Assembly: GCA_902774325.1 (NCBI GenBank)
Contig: CACYIC010000044.1
Location: 1 to 33,839, forward strand
Direction of reading: 5' to 3'
Source of the DNA: an uncultured Ruminococcus sp.
GTDB taxonomy: Bacteria > Bacillota > Clostridia > Oscillospirales > Acutalibacteraceae
Length of the DNA stretch: 33,839 nt
Below the pieces are notes generated by a model that did not search any database, was not told the DNA's origin, and saw only the letters and a list, made by a program, of their open reading frames with translations. This document shows positions 25,375 through 33,788 of this stretch, one piece after another. Positions within the stretch are counted from its first letter, which is position 1; each line of letters starts with the position of its first letter. The position numbers and the translations under genes were made by a program.

Positions 25375-25582
25375 ATTCTTCCCTCTTTCTTCGCGTTTTT
25401 TCAAAATCTAATTCCGTTCTCCGGCGAAAAGCTCAGGCTTCCGTCCGGAGAAAAACCGCCGGCGCGTTTCCGGTCGCGCCCGCGGACCCGATAAAGCCGA
25501 AAAATCGCTCTCGGGTTTTCTTACGTGCGAGATTAATTATACATCAAGATTTTCGAAAAATCAAGTGTCAGTTTCGCCAAAA

Positions 25583-25638
25583 ACACAATATGTTGTATTC
25601 TAAAAAAGAATTATACACTGCATATTGAAAAATTGTAA
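25583..25638 (-). promoter_or_regulatory. nrdDG promoter with two NrdR boxes
   Basis: On the minus strand TTACAA (25633-25638) and TATAAT (25610-25615) have a 17-base spacer. ACACAATATGTTGTAT (25583-25598) and the weaker ACACTGCATATTGAAA (25615-25630) fit the NrdR box and start 32 bases apart, about three helical turns, as in known NrdR promoters. One box overlaps the promoter and the other lies just past the start site, so NrdR should repress. Confidence 0.78.
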
Positions 25639-25701
25639 CCGTCGTTAAATACTTAACAAAGCCCGGAAACGGCTTGCCTACGCGGTTTTTGAATCCGCGA
25701 T

Positions 25702-25751
25702 AATAAAAAAAACGCTTGTAAAAGCGCATACATTACAACTCTTTTACAAGC
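25702..25751 (-). terminator. terminator of the cyclase-HAD-queH operon
   Basis: GCTTGTAAAAG (25714-25724) pairs with 25741-25751. On the minus strand the stem is followed by GTTTTTTTT. It lies between queH and the nrdDG promoter. Confidence 0.85.
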
Positions 25752-25801
25752 ATGACATTATTGGAATATTTTGTGTAATTTTTGAACAATTTTGTTTTCA
25801 G

Positions 25802-25817
25802 CCACTATATATAGTGT
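25802..25817. promoter_or_regulatory. near-perfect stand-alone NrdR-like box
   Basis: CCACTATATATAGTGT contains a perfect 14-base palindrome and fits the NrdR consensus better than the boxes at nrdDG. It lies 37 bases past the queH stop and upstream of that operon's terminator. A possible promoter overlaps it on either strand, but the target is not clear. Confidence 0.6.
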
Positions 25818-25853
25818 CTGCGGGCGTTTTGCGAACAAAATCGGCGGGGATAT

Positions 25854-26474
25854 TTATTCATTTTCACGACTCCGGGAGAAAACGCAGCCGCAGTAGCTCT
25901 GGCGGTAGAGGTCGAATTCGCGGGAAAGCTCGATAGAGCGCTTGTAGCCCTCTCGCTTCTTGAAGTCGCTGCACAGCCAGCTGACGCCGTGCTTCTCTCC
26001 CATCCTCATGCCGATCTCGTTGAGCAGGTCGGCGTTCTTGAGCGGGCTTATCGTGAGCGTCGTGGTAAAATAGTCGAAGCCGAGCTCCACGGCTTTTTTC
26101 GCGCTCTCCTCAAGCCGCAGCTCAAAGCAGACCCTGCAGCGCTCTCCGCCCTCCGGCTCGCGCTCAAGCCCCTTTACCGCCTCAAAAAACAACTCGGGCT
26201 CGTACTCGCTCTCCGCTATGCGGACAGGCCGCGGGAACCTCTTCTCGCGCAAAAATCTCTTTTCCTCGCTCAGCCTGAAGGCGTATTCACTCGGCAGCGT
26301 TATATTCGGATTGTAGTAAAAAACCGTGATATCAAAATAGTTCGATAGATATTCAAGGCAGTAGCTCGAGCAGGGCGCGCAGCAGACGTGCAGCAGCAGA
26401 GAGGGATATTCGTCTCTTTGACGGTGTCCCTCGATTATTTTGTCGAGCAGCTTCTGATAGTTTTGCTTGTTCAT
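25854..26474 (-). CDS. queH: epoxyqueuosine reductase QueH
   Basis: Last step of queuosine synthesis in tRNA: reduces epoxyqueuosine to queuosine, the non-cobalamin alternative to QueG. It has 206 residues with the family's Cys pattern: HVCCAPCS (Cys31, Cys32, Cys35), ERCRVCFELRLE (middle) and SYCGCVFS near the end, which hold an iron-sulfur cluster and a second metal. FTTTLTISPLKN is also conserved. The start at 26474 overlaps the preceding gene's stop as ATGA. The longer frame (to 26567) is inside the HAD gene and is rejected. Confidence 0.94.
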   Translation of the reverse strand: MNKQNYQKLLDKIIEGHRQRDEYPSLLLHVCCAPCSSYCLEYLSNYFDITVFYYNPNITLPSEYAFRLSEEKRFLREKRFPRPVRIAESEYEPELFFEAVKGLEREPEGGERCRVCFELRLEESAKKAVELGFDYFTTTLTISPLKNADLLNEIGMRMGEKHGVSWLCSDFKKREGYKRSIELSREFDLYRQSYCGCVFSRSRENE

Positions 26475-27127
26475 AGCGATAAGATATACTCCTCCAGCTC
26501 GCGGGCGGTATCGGCGACAAAGGGCGCGCCCGCCCCGGTCAGCTCGGCTTTTCCGCGAAAGCCCCACGAAACGCCCGCCATCTTCACCCCGGCGTTTCGG
26601 GCGGTGAAAACGTCAACGTCGCTGTCGCCTATATATACGCATTCCTCATGCCTAACGCCGTGCAGCGCCAGCATCGCGTCCAGCGCCTGACGGTCGGGCT
26701 TGGTGCGGTATTCGGGCTTCTGTCCCCAGGCTTCGGTGAAGCTGTGCCCGGGATAAAGCCTCCCGAGGAGCTGAGGAACGAACTCGTCGGGCTTATTGGA
26801 GAGCACGGCGGTCATTATCCCGCGCGAGGCAAGATGCTCGAGCAGCAGGTCGCAGCCCTCGTAGGCGTCGGTATTATCGTTGCAGTGGAGCTTGTAGCTG
26901 CGGTCAAATTCCCGGAGGACGACCGAATAAAGCGCGTCGTCGCCGCTTTTGCCGCCCATTGCGCGTCGGATCAGTCTTTCTCTGCCGTTGCCGACGAATT
27001 TATTGTATTTTTCCAGCGGCTGCTCCGGAAGTCCCGCCGCGCGCAGCCCCCTGTTTACGCAGAGACCCAGATCCGTGAGCGAGTTCACAAGAGTGCCGTC
27101 AAGGTCAAAAACCGCCATTTTTATCAT
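26471..27127 (-). CDS. HAD-family phosphatase, phosphoglycolate phosphatase-like
   Basis: A 218-residue hydrolase. Motif I FDLDGTLVNS has nucleophile Asp8 and acid Asp10; motif II is AVLSNKP; the conserved Lys is in KPD; motif IV is YIGDSDVDVFTARNAG. The cap domain between motifs I and II is of the Gph/PpaX size. The substrate cannot be read from sequence: phosphoglycolate, pyrophosphate or nucleotide are all possible. GGAG lies seven bases before the ATG at 27127; the frame to 27295 is not supported. Overlaps queH by four bases. Confidence 0.88.
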   Translation of the reverse strand: MIKMAVFDLDGTLVNSLTDLGLCVNRGLRAAGLPEQPLEKYNKFVGNGRERLIRRAMGGKSGDDALYSVVLREFDRSYKLHCNDNTDAYEGCDLLLEHLASRGIMTAVLSNKPDEFVPQLLGRLYPGHSFTEAWGQKPEYRTKPDRQALDAMLALHGVRHEECVYIGDSDVDVFTARNAGVKMAGVSWGFRGKAELTGAGAPFVADTARELEEYILSL

Positions 27128-27197
27128 ATCATTACTCCGTTTCGCGATTTGCTCATTGTGCATTATTCGTGGCGCAGTTCGTGCTTCCTTTGAGGCG

Positions 27198-27797
27198 CTA
27201 TCTCCTGTTGAGCCCCTTTTCCATCTCCAGCAGGATCGCGCGGCAGGGCGCCGCCTCAAGCCCCGAGAGCTTGATCGGAAAGGCGCAGATGTCATATTCT
27301 CCGTCCCTGATGCCTTCGAGGTTCAAATTTTCAAGTATGGCGATCCCCGCGCGCGCAAGGGTGCGGTGGGTTTTCGCCTCGTCAAAGGGCGGCGCGATCG
27401 AATCGGCGTCGGTGCCGACCATCACGACCTTGCTCTCGGCAAGCACGATTGCCGCCGAATAAGAGAGAAAGGTCTTGCCGCCGCCGTGAAAGATCACTCT
27501 TCGCTTGCAGTAGGGCAAAAGGCGTTCCATATCGCTGCCCGTGAGGATGCCTTCAACGGAGATGACCGTGCACTTGCCGTAGAAGGTGCTCAGCCTGAGC
27601 TGGTCTATCGACTTGCCGTCGTCGCTGAAATGAAGCGGCGCGTCGATATGGGTGCCGCTGTGCGTCGTCATGCTTATCAGGCTCAGATTGTACTCCTCGT
27701 CCTCTTCCATGCTTTTGAGCCATTCCGACTTGGGCTCCGGGTCGCCCTCGTATACGGGCGTCGTCAGCGCGTCCCTCGAAATATCGTAAAGAATCAT
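27198..27797 (-). CDS. cyclase family protein (kynurenine formamidase-like)
   Basis: A 199-residue metal-dependent hydrolase fold. THSGTHIDAPLHF (about residues 45-57) gives the HxGTHxDxPxH metal-binding motif (His46, His50, Asp52, His56). The family includes bacterial KynB (arylformamidase) and isatin hydrolases, but most members have no known substrate, and no tryptophan-breakdown gene is nearby. It is the first gene of the operon with the HAD and queH genes (70-base gap), driven by TTGCAA-17-TAAAAT at about 27830-27860. Confidence 0.88.
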   Translation of the reverse strand: MILYDISRDALTTPVYEGDPEPKSEWLKSMEEDEEYNLSLISMTTHSGTHIDAPLHFSDDGKSIDQLRLSTFYGKCTVISVEGILTGSDMERLLPYCKRRVIFHGGGKTFLSYSAAIVLAESKVVMVGTDADSIAPPFDEAKTHRTLARAGIAILENLNLEGIRDGEYDICAFPIKLSGLEAAPCRAILLEMEKGLNRR

Positions 27798-27882
27798 TCC
27801 TTTCCCTCACTTTCCCCATGATATCTTTATATTTTACCACAGGGAAGCTCTTTTTGCAACACAAAAATGCGCGGACACTAAG

Positions 27883-27912
27883 ACGGCGCGGAGCCCGAAA
27901 ACTCCGCGCCGT
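27883..27912. terminator. hairpin after the dockerin/cysteine-desulfurase-like gene
   Basis: ACGGCGCGGAG (27883-27893) pairs perfectly with 27902-27912, 16 bases after the stop codon. There is no clear T-run on the minus strand, so termination may be weak. Confidence 0.65.
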
Positions 27913-27928
27913 ATATTTTATGTCGGGA

Positions 27929-29668
27929 TCAATAATAAATCCTCACGTTGCCGTAATTCTTCAGATAGTCGGGGGTCGTAACCTTCGCAAGAGCCTCGGG
28001 AAGAACCCTCAGGAACTCGTCCACCTCTTCCTCGGTATTATAGATACCGAAGCTCACTCGGATCATGCCGGGAGTGTTCATCGCGCCGCAGGAATCGAAC
28101 TGATCGAGAGTGTCGTCCGGGATATGCATCAGTCGCCATACGTAAGGATGCGCGCAGAAGGCGCCCTGTCTTGTGGCTATTCCGCCCATCTTTGAAAGCT
28201 CCTGAGCAAGCAGGTACGAGTTGGCGTTCTTAAAGTTGAAGGTAACAACGCCGACCTTGTCGCTGATATCATCAGGGTCGCCGTAAACCACAACATTGTC
28301 GCCGCCGAGCTCCCTGAGGCCGTCGATAAGCCTGCGGTTGAGCGCGTACTCATGCTGCTGGATATCCTCAAAGCCCACGTCGCTGAGAACGTCGATCGCC
28401 TTGCCCAGACCGATCACGCCGGGGTAGTTGGGCGAGCCCGCCTCATAGCTTGCGGGAGCGTCCTTATAGGTGACGCTGTAATCGCCGACGATCTTCACCG
28501 TGCCGCCGCCGTAGAATTCGGGCATGTGCTTCTCGAGCAGATCTGTTTTGCCTACAACAGCTCCGCCGCCGTAGGGTGAATACATCTTGTGGGCGGAGAA
28601 TACGAAGAAGTCGATATCACTGTAGGAAGTGCCGCCGGTCATTCTGAATTCGCGGTGAGCGACGATCTGAGCTCCGTCAACTATGATCTTGGCTCCGTAT
28701 CTGTGGGCGAGTCTCGCGATCCGGTGAACATCGTTCACAAAGCCGGTAACATTTGAAGCGGCGGTGACCGCAACGTATTTTACACGGTACTCCTTGAGAA
28801 GTCTTTCCATGTCGTCGTAATCGACGCGTCCCTTTTCGTCCACCTCGGAATATACCACGCGGCAGCGCTCGCGCCACGAAAGGTCGTTCGCGTGATGCTC
28901 CATGCGGGTGGTGAGCACGATATCGCTCTCATTCTCGATAAGAGCGGAAGCGAGCTTGTTCAGACCGTCGGTGGTGTTATTCACATAGAAGCAGGTATAT
29001 TTGCTATCGGAAGCGCCGACAAAGTCAAGCACCTTCTGTCTGACGATATTGTAAAGATCGGTGCTGTGGTTGGATTTCTGGGAAAAGCCTCTGCCGATAG
29101 AGCCGTACATCAGCAGCTCCTGGTTCACCGCGTCCATAACAGACGTAAAGGCGGGAGTGGTGGCGGCGTTGTCAAAATTGATGAGCGGTCTCTCGGTACC
29201 GTCCTCAAGCTCAACAGGCGTATCCAGACCCACGATATAGTCGCGGATATTGTCGATAGTATAGGTTCCGTCCGGCTCGGTATGTCCCCAGATATCCGCC
29301 GGAGTTTCAGGGTCGACCTCACCGGGATCGTACGGATCTTCGTAGTCATAGCCCGCGATACTCTTCTGGATCGCGGTAACGTCGTTGATATCCACCTTGT
29401 CGTCGCTGTTGAAATCGGCGGCGAACATAATATGATCGTCGTTTTCAAACAGCTCAACGACCTCGGGGTATTTTGCCAGATATTTCTGGAGCAGGGTCAC
29501 GTCGTCAATATCGACCTCGCCGTCCTTGTTGACGTCGCCAAACGCGATATTGCCCACTGCCTGCTGCTTCTGCGCGGCAAAGGCGCTCACCGAACAGGCG
29601 GAAAGCATGGTGACCGCTGCAAGCGCGGCAGCGATGATTTTTCCGTAAAGCTTTTTCAAAAGCTTCAT
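27929..29668 (-). CDS. exported dockerin fused to SufS-like cysteine desulfurase
   Basis: A 579-residue protein. Residues 1-31 are a signal peptide (ending SVSAFA; LSAC could also be a lipobox). Residues 43-107 are a dockerin with two calcium-loop repeats (GDVNKDGEVDIDDVTLLQKY and ADFNSDDKVDINDVTAIQKS). Residues about 160-575 are a class V aminotransferase fold: INFDNAATTP at the start, MEHHAND (His258-259), DGAQ (331-334), SAHK with the PLP lysine Lys361, and RQGAFCAHP with Cys505 in the place of the SufS catalytic Cys. All key residues are kept, so an active PLP enzyme outside the cell is possible. A promoter (-10 at 29690-29695) excludes a start at 29689. The ATG at 29668 touches AAGGAG; the TTG at 29659 has better spacing and may be the true start. 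Confidence 0.9.
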   Translation of the reverse strand: MKLLKKLYGKIIAAALAAVTMLSACSVSAFAAQKQQAVGNIAFGDVNKDGEVDIDDVTLLQKYLAKYPEVVELFENDDHIMFAADFNSDDKVDINDVTAIQKSIAGYDYEDPYDPGEVDPETPADIWGHTEPDGTYTIDNIRDYIVGLDTPVELEDGTERPLINFDNAATTPAFTSVMDAVNQELLMYGSIGRGFSQKSNHSTDLYNIVRQKVLDFVGASDSKYTCFYVNNTTDGLNKLASALIENESDIVLTTRMEHHANDLSWRERCRVVYSEVDEKGRVDYDDMERLLKEYRVKYVAVTAASNVTGFVNDVHRIARLAHRYGAKIIVDGAQIVAHREFRMTGGTSYSDIDFFVFSAHKMYSPYGGGAVVGKTDLLEKHMPEFYGGGTVKIVGDYSVTYKDAPASYEAGSPNYPGVIGLGKAIDVLSDVGFEDIQQHEYALNRRLIDGLRELGGDNVVVYGDPDDISDKVGVVTFNFKNANSYLLAQELSKMGGIATRQGAFCAHPYVWRLMHIPDDTLDQFDSCGAMNTPGMIRVSFGIYNTEEEVDEFLRVLPEALAKVTTPDYLKNYGNVRIYY

Positions 29669-29689
29669 CTCCTTTCTGTATTGCCACAT

Positions 29690-29718
29690 AGTATATCACG
29701 TTTTTTGGGACAATTCAA
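29690..29718 (-). promoter_or_regulatory. sigma-A promoter of the dockerin/cysteine-desulfurase-like gene
   Basis: TTGAAT (29713-29718) and TATACT (29690-29695) on the minus strand, 17-base spacer. The leader is only about 15 bases. Confidence 0.7.
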
Positions 29719-29745
29719 TAACCGATTTGAATTTTTTACAAAATA

Positions 29746-29768
29746 ACGCGCCGCGAAAAGCGGCGCGT
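29746..29768 (-). terminator. terminator of the starch-binding-like dockerin gene
   Basis: ACGCGCCGC (29746-29754) pairs perfectly with 29760-29768, followed by TATTTTGT on the minus strand. Confidence 0.82.
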
Positions 29769-29799
29769 CAAAAGCTTATTTAACTGTCAGCCGGTCTGA

Positions 29800-31890
29800 T
29801 CAGACAGGAGCGGGTTCGTACTCGAACTCCTCGCCTGCCTTAAAGTAACCGTCGGTGTACTTTGCGACGTACTTCTGAACAGCGGTAGCGTCGAGGATCG
29901 AGATCCTGCCGTCGCCGTTTACATCCGCTGCCTGGAGATAAGCGCCCTCAAGAGCGATGAGGTCAACGCCTGCCTTCTGGATCAAAGTAGCGTCGTCGAT
30001 GTTGATCTTCTTGTCGCCGTTCACGTCGCCGTAGATGAATTTCTCCTTCTCGGGAGCGGTAACGGTGATGGTGTACTTCGCGCCCTTCTTGGTAGCGAAA
30101 TCGAACTCTCTGAGGTCGAGCTGAGCCTTAACGGTGGAGCCGTCCTCCTCAACGTTTACAACGATGTTGCCGCCGTCATAAACAGCGTCGACAGTCTCGT
30201 TCATGGGTGAGGGAGCGGGGATCTCTTCGCCTGTTTCGGGATCGGTAGTGGGCTTCGCGTTGCCCCAGTTGGAGGTCCAGTTGCCGTTAGCGGCGAACTT
30301 GATCTGCCAGTTGTCAAACGCGGGGATATCCGTGAAGGTGATCTCATAGACCTTGTCGATGACCTCGGTCATGACATTGTCCTCGCTTTCAAAGGCGTCG
30401 CCCCAGGCAAGGCCGTTGAGCCATGTGCCTTCGCCGTTACCTACAGCGTACATCTTATCAACTACAAGCTCGGTCTCGAAGTATACGGTATCGCCTGTTG
30501 CGGTGATTTCCTTGGTTTCGGGATCGAAGGTAACTGTTACGTCGCCAACTCCGTTGGTGTTGAAAACAAAGTTGCCTTCGCCGTCGCCGTAGGAGGGATT
30601 AGCCCAATCGTGGTTTGTAATTACCTTGAACTGGATGTTCTTGAGCTCGGGAACAGCCTCGAGAACGATGCTGTACTTGCCGTCCTCACCCTTGGTCATG
30701 TCGGTAGCCTCATTGTCGGCTTTCCACTCCGCTCCGCCGAATACGCTTGCGGGAGAGCCCGCGAGGCTGTAAACATCATCAGCAACAACGGGATCGGTTG
30801 TCTCGGGAACGGTTGTTACGGGAACGGTTGTAGGAGCTACGGTTGTAGGAGCTACGGTTGTAGGAGCTACGGTTGTAGGAGCTACGGTTGTGGGAGCTAC
30901 GGTTGTGGGAGCTACGGTTGTGGGCTCGGGAGCTGTTGTGGGATTAATGTCCGCCTCAGTCAGTCCGAGAACCTCCATGACGTACTCGGGAGCGGGGATC
31001 ATGGTCATTACAGGCTCGCCGTTTTCAAACTCGAGATTGCCGTCCGCGTCTTTCTTCTGAGCCTCGACAGCCTTAAACTGATAAACCTCCTTGCCGGAAG
31101 CGACCTCGTTGATCTTCGCGGTGCCGCGTGCGAGGAAGTCGGCGTTGTCGTTCATGTACTGGTTGTAAACCTCAAGGGGAGTAACCTCAAGACCCTGGCA
31201 CAACTTCATGTTGTGCGAGTAGTCAAAATAAGGAACATTGATGGGGTTGAAGAGGTAAGTCTTGAGAGCGTTGGAGAGCTGCTGAGCTCTGGGCTGGTAC
31301 TTGGGCCATACGCCGGGCATGAGCTCGCCGAGAGAGGAGATGTTGGCCTTTACGCCGTACTCTGTCTCGTCCTTGTTCTGCCACTTGGCATAGTCGTCCA
31401 TCTTCTTGGAGTCGGAAGCGTTCTGTCTGCTGCCCTCGATAACAACGATGGTATCGCCGATGCACTCTGAGCTCATGGTGATATCTGTTGTCTGGTAGCC
31501 GGTTCCGTTCTGGGTGGAGAAGATGATACCGTAGTCGGCATTGTCATCAATGTGACCGTATACGGAAACGTCGAAAGAGAAGATCTTGTAGCCGTCTACC
31601 TCTCCCTCATACTTACACTGAGTAGATCTTGCCTGCCAGGAAGCAGCCTTGTAGGGAGTGGTATTGCCGTAGATCGAGTAGCAATAGCAATAAACGTTCG
31701 CCAGGCCGCTCTTCTTGTTTACCTTTACTCCGTTGGGGTCGCCCCATTTGGGTGACTTGGGGTACTGAAAGTAAACCTTCTGACCTTCACCGTCAGCCGC
31801 GGATGAAGAAATAACGGCAAAGGCAGTGAAGCAGGAAACCGTCATCAGAACAGCCAACAGCAAACTGATGAATTTTGTTGATTTTTTCAT
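29800..31890 (-). CDS. exported dockerin protein with starch-binding-like modules (Sas20-like layout)
   Basis: A 696-residue exported protein. The signal peptide is residues 1-32. The N-terminal module (about 38-150; VYFQYPKSPKWG, VYCYCYSIYG, ADYGIIFSTQNGTG) resembles CBM26-type starch-binding sandwiches. A helical stretch follows to about 320. A Pro/Thr linker of TTVAP units (about 325-372) leads to a module starting YSLAGSPASVFGG, like the X25 module of pullulanases, then a related third sandwich. The C-terminus (about 619-690) is a dockerin (GDVNGDKKINIDDATLIQKA, AADVNGDGRISILDATAVQK). No catalytic domain is seen. The layout recalls the starch-binding Sas20 protein of the Ruminococcus bromii amylosome. 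Starch as ligand is inferred from module appearance only. Confidence 0.85.
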   Translation of the reverse strand: MKKSTKFISLLLAVLMTVSCFTAFAVISSSAADGEGQKVYFQYPKSPKWGDPNGVKVNKKSGLANVYCYCYSIYGNTTPYKAASWQARSTQCKYEGEVDGYKIFSFDVSVYGHIDDNADYGIIFSTQNGTGYQTTDITMSSECIGDTIVVIEGSRQNASDSKKMDDYAKWQNKDETEYGVKANISSLGELMPGVWPKYQPRAQQLSNALKTYLFNPINVPYFDYSHNMKLCQGLEVTPLEVYNQYMNDNADFLARGTAKINEVASGKEVYQFKAVEAQKKDADGNLEFENGEPVMTMIPAPEYVMEVLGLTEADINPTTAPEPTTVAPTTVAPTTVAPTTVAPTTVAPTTVAPTTVPVTTVPETTDPVVADDVYSLAGSPASVFGGAEWKADNEATDMTKGEDGKYSIVLEAVPELKNIQFKVITNHDWANPSYGDGEGNFVFNTNGVGDVTVTFDPETKEITATGDTVYFETELVVDKMYAVGNGEGTWLNGLAWGDAFESEDNVMTEVIDKVYEITFTDIPAFDNWQIKFAANGNWTSNWGNAKPTTDPETGEEIPAPSPMNETVDAVYDGGNIVVNVEEDGSTVKAQLDLREFDFATKKGAKYTITVTAPEKEKFIYGDVNGDKKINIDDATLIQKAGVDLIALEGAYLQAADVNGDGRISILDATAVQKYVAKYTDGYFKAGEEFEYEPAPV
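30832..30920. repeat. 15-base repeats encoding TTVAP linker units
   Basis: GGAGCTACGGTTGTA recurs about six times in frame, coding for the flexible Pro/Thr linker. Confidence 0.9.
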
Positions 31891-31935
31891 TTGGATATGT
31901 CCTCCTTTTCATAGTGACTCATTTTGAGTAATTAT

Positions 31936-31964
31936 ATTATATATTAAATCAATTTATTTTACAA
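31936..31964 (-). promoter_or_regulatory. sigma-A promoter of the starch-binding-like dockerin gene
   Basis: TTGTAA (31959-31964) and TATAAT (31936-31941) on the minus strand, 17-base spacer. Confidence 0.7.
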
Positions 31965-32036
31965 GTCCTTTTTTAGAAATTATGCAACTAATTTTGCCGA
32001 ATTTCATTACAATCTCAACAAAAAGCTCATCTCTGC

Positions 32037-32065
32037 TTGACAATCCGTGATTTTGATTGTAAAAT
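32037..32065 (+). promoter_or_regulatory. sigma-A promoter of glyS
   Basis: TTGACA (32037-32042) and TAAAAT (32060-32065), 17-base spacer. The 47 bases between are too short for a T-box, unlike many aminoacyl-tRNA synthetase genes in Firmicutes. Confidence 0.82.
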
Positions 32066-32111
32066 TTTCCTTGGCGACATTTATTTTTTTAATGAAAGAT
32101 GAGGTAATATT

Positions 32112-33488
32112 ATGGACAATTCAAAAAAATCCATGGACAAGCTGGTGGCTCTCTGCAAGGGCAGAGGCTTTGTCTATCCCGGCTCCGAGATCTACGGAGG
32201 CCTTGCGAACACCTGGGACTACGGCCCGCTGGGAGTTTCGCTCAAGAACAATATCAAGCAGGCGTGGCTCAAGAAGTTCGTTCAGGAGAACAAATACAAC
32301 GTCGGTCTTGACGCCGCCATTCTAATGAATCCCCAGACCTGGGTCGCTTCGGGTCACGTCGGGGGCTTCTCCGATCCCAAGATGGACTGCAAGGAATGCA
32401 AGACCCGCCACCGCGCCGACGATCTTATCGAGGACTTTGACGGCACCAACGTAGCGGGCTGGACGAACGAGCAGATGACCGATTACATCAACGAGAAGCA
32501 GATCCCCTGCCCCAACTGCGGCGCTCACAATTTCACCGATATCCGCCAGTTCAATCTGATGTTCAAGACCTTTCAGGGCGTTACCGAGGACAGCAAGAAC
32601 GAGCTTTATCTGCGTCCCGAAACCGCCCAGGGCATTTTTGTAAACTTCGCCAATATCGCCCGCACCACCAGAAAGAAGCTTCCCTTCGGCGTCGCTCAGG
32701 TAGGAAAATCCTTCAGAAACGAGATCACCCCCGGAAACTTCATCTTCCGCGTGCGCGAGTTTGAGCAGATGGAGCTCGAGTTCTTCTGCAAGCCCGGCAC
32801 CGACCTCGAATGGTTCGACTACTGGCGCGCCTACTGCCGCGACTTCCTCTATTCCCTCGGTATCAAGGAGGAAAATCTCAGGCTGCGCGACCACGATCCC
32901 GCCGAGCTCGCCTTCTATTCAAAGGCTACCACCGACTTCGAGTACCTCTTCCCCTTCGGCTGGGGCGAGCTTTGGGGCATTGCCGACAGAACCGACTACG
33001 ACCTCACTCAGCACATCAACGAGAGCGGTCAGTCGCTCGACTACTTCGACCAGACCGACAACACCAGATACGTCCCATACGTCATCGAGCCCTCCCTCGG
33101 CGTCGAGAGACTCTTCCTCGCCGTCCTCACCGAGGCTTATGACGAGGAGCAGCTCGACGAAAAGGACAGCCGCGTAGTGCTGCACTTCCATCCGGCTCTC
33201 GCGCCCTTCAAGGCGGCGGTGCTCCCGCTCTCAAAGAAGCTCAGCGAAAAGGCGGGCGAGGTTTACGATCAGCTTTGCGCCGATTTCATGACAGACTTTG
33301 ACGACGCCGGCTCGATCGGCAAGCGTTACCGCCGTCAGGACGAGATCGGCACGCCCTTCTGCATCACCTACGACTTCGATTCCGTCGAGGACGGCTGCGT
33401 AACGGTCCGCGACCGCGACACAATGAAGCAGGAGAGAGTGAGCATCTCCGAGCTCAACGCCTACATCTCCGAAAAAATCAAGCTTTAA
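32112..33488 (+). CDS. glyS: glycine-tRNA ligase (dimeric type)
   Basis: Charges tRNA-Gly. It has 458 residues, normal for the alpha-2 class II enzyme found in Gram-positives (also called glyQS), not the alpha2-beta2 form. Seen are [20 protein letters not shown] (about residues 17-36), a zinc-binding insertion CKECKTRH ... CPNCGAHNF (about 93-140), class II motif 2 around [20 protein letters not shown] (about 204-223), motif 3 around [12 protein letters not shown] (about 329-340), and the anticodon-binding domain after about residue 350. GAGGTAATATT precedes the ATG. Monocistronic. Confidence 0.96.
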   Translation: MDNSKKSMDKLVALCKGRGFVYPGSEIYGGLANTWDYGPLGVSLKNNIKQAWLKKFVQENKYNVGLDAAILMNPQTWVASGHVGGFSDPKMDCKECKTRHRADDLIEDFDGTNVAGWTNEQMTDYINEKQIPCPNCGAHNFTDIRQFNLMFKTFQGVTEDSKNELYLRPETAQGIFVNFANIARTTRKKLPFGVAQVGKSFRNEITPGNFIFRVREFEQMELEFFCKPGTDLEWFDYWRAYCRDFLYSLGIKEENLRLRDHDPAELAFYSKATTDFEYLFPFGWGELWGIADRTDYDLTQHINESGQSLDYFDQTDNTRYVPYVIEPSLGVERLFLAVLTEAYDEEQLDEKDSRVVLHFHPALAPFKAAVLPLSKKLSEKAGEVYDQLCADFMTDFDDAGSIGKRYRRQDEIGTPFCITYDFDSVEDGCVTVRDRDTMKQERVSISELNAYISEKIKL

Positions 33489-33508
33489 TATTTTTTAACG
33501 CATTTAAG

Positions 33509-33545
33509 GGCGCCCGGTTCATCGAATCGGACGCCAGTTTTTTTA
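33509..33545 (+). terminator. terminator of glyS
   Basis: GGCGCCCGGTTC and GAATCGGACGCC pair with G-U contacts around ATC, followed by eight T. Confidence 0.88.
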
Positions 33546-33547
33546 AA

Positions 33548-33622
33548 AAGAATAATGAATAATGAATAACGAATAATGAATAACGAATAGCGAATAATGA
33601 ATAATTTCGGGTCGCTTCGCTC
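33548..33622. repeat. iterated GAATAATGAATAAC repeat plus GC-rich block
   Basis: Seven or more copies of GAATAA(T/C) are followed by GGGTCGCTTCGCTCC. The same GC-rich block, reversed, sits beside the A/T-rich repeats of the S23 unit at 11993-12009. Confidence 0.8.
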
Positions 33623-33685
33623 CGGATTTGTAATGCTGCGCGTTTGGTCGAAAACGACATCTCCTGTATCAAAGGCTTTGTTTCA

Positions 33686-33788
33686 CCCGACCGAAATCAA
33701 GGAAGCCCGCTGCGTTTTTCAAATCCGCAGCAATAAAAATTCGGTCGGGCACGAAAGGTTCATCATCAGCAAACCCGTCTGCCCGACC
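33686..33788. repeat. overlapping palindromes with GGTCGGGC arms
   Basis: CCCGACCGAA (33686-33695) can pair with TTCGGTCGGG (33740-33749). That same arm can instead pair with GCCCGACC (33781-33788). The arm matches the leuA terminator. The window ends with AGGAG, so a rightward gene may start just outside. Confidence 0.6.

Noticed and set aside
29669-29689. upstream ATG for the dockerin/cysteine-desulfurase-like gene
   Set aside because: It lies directly beside the -10 box (29690-29695), before the likely transcription start.
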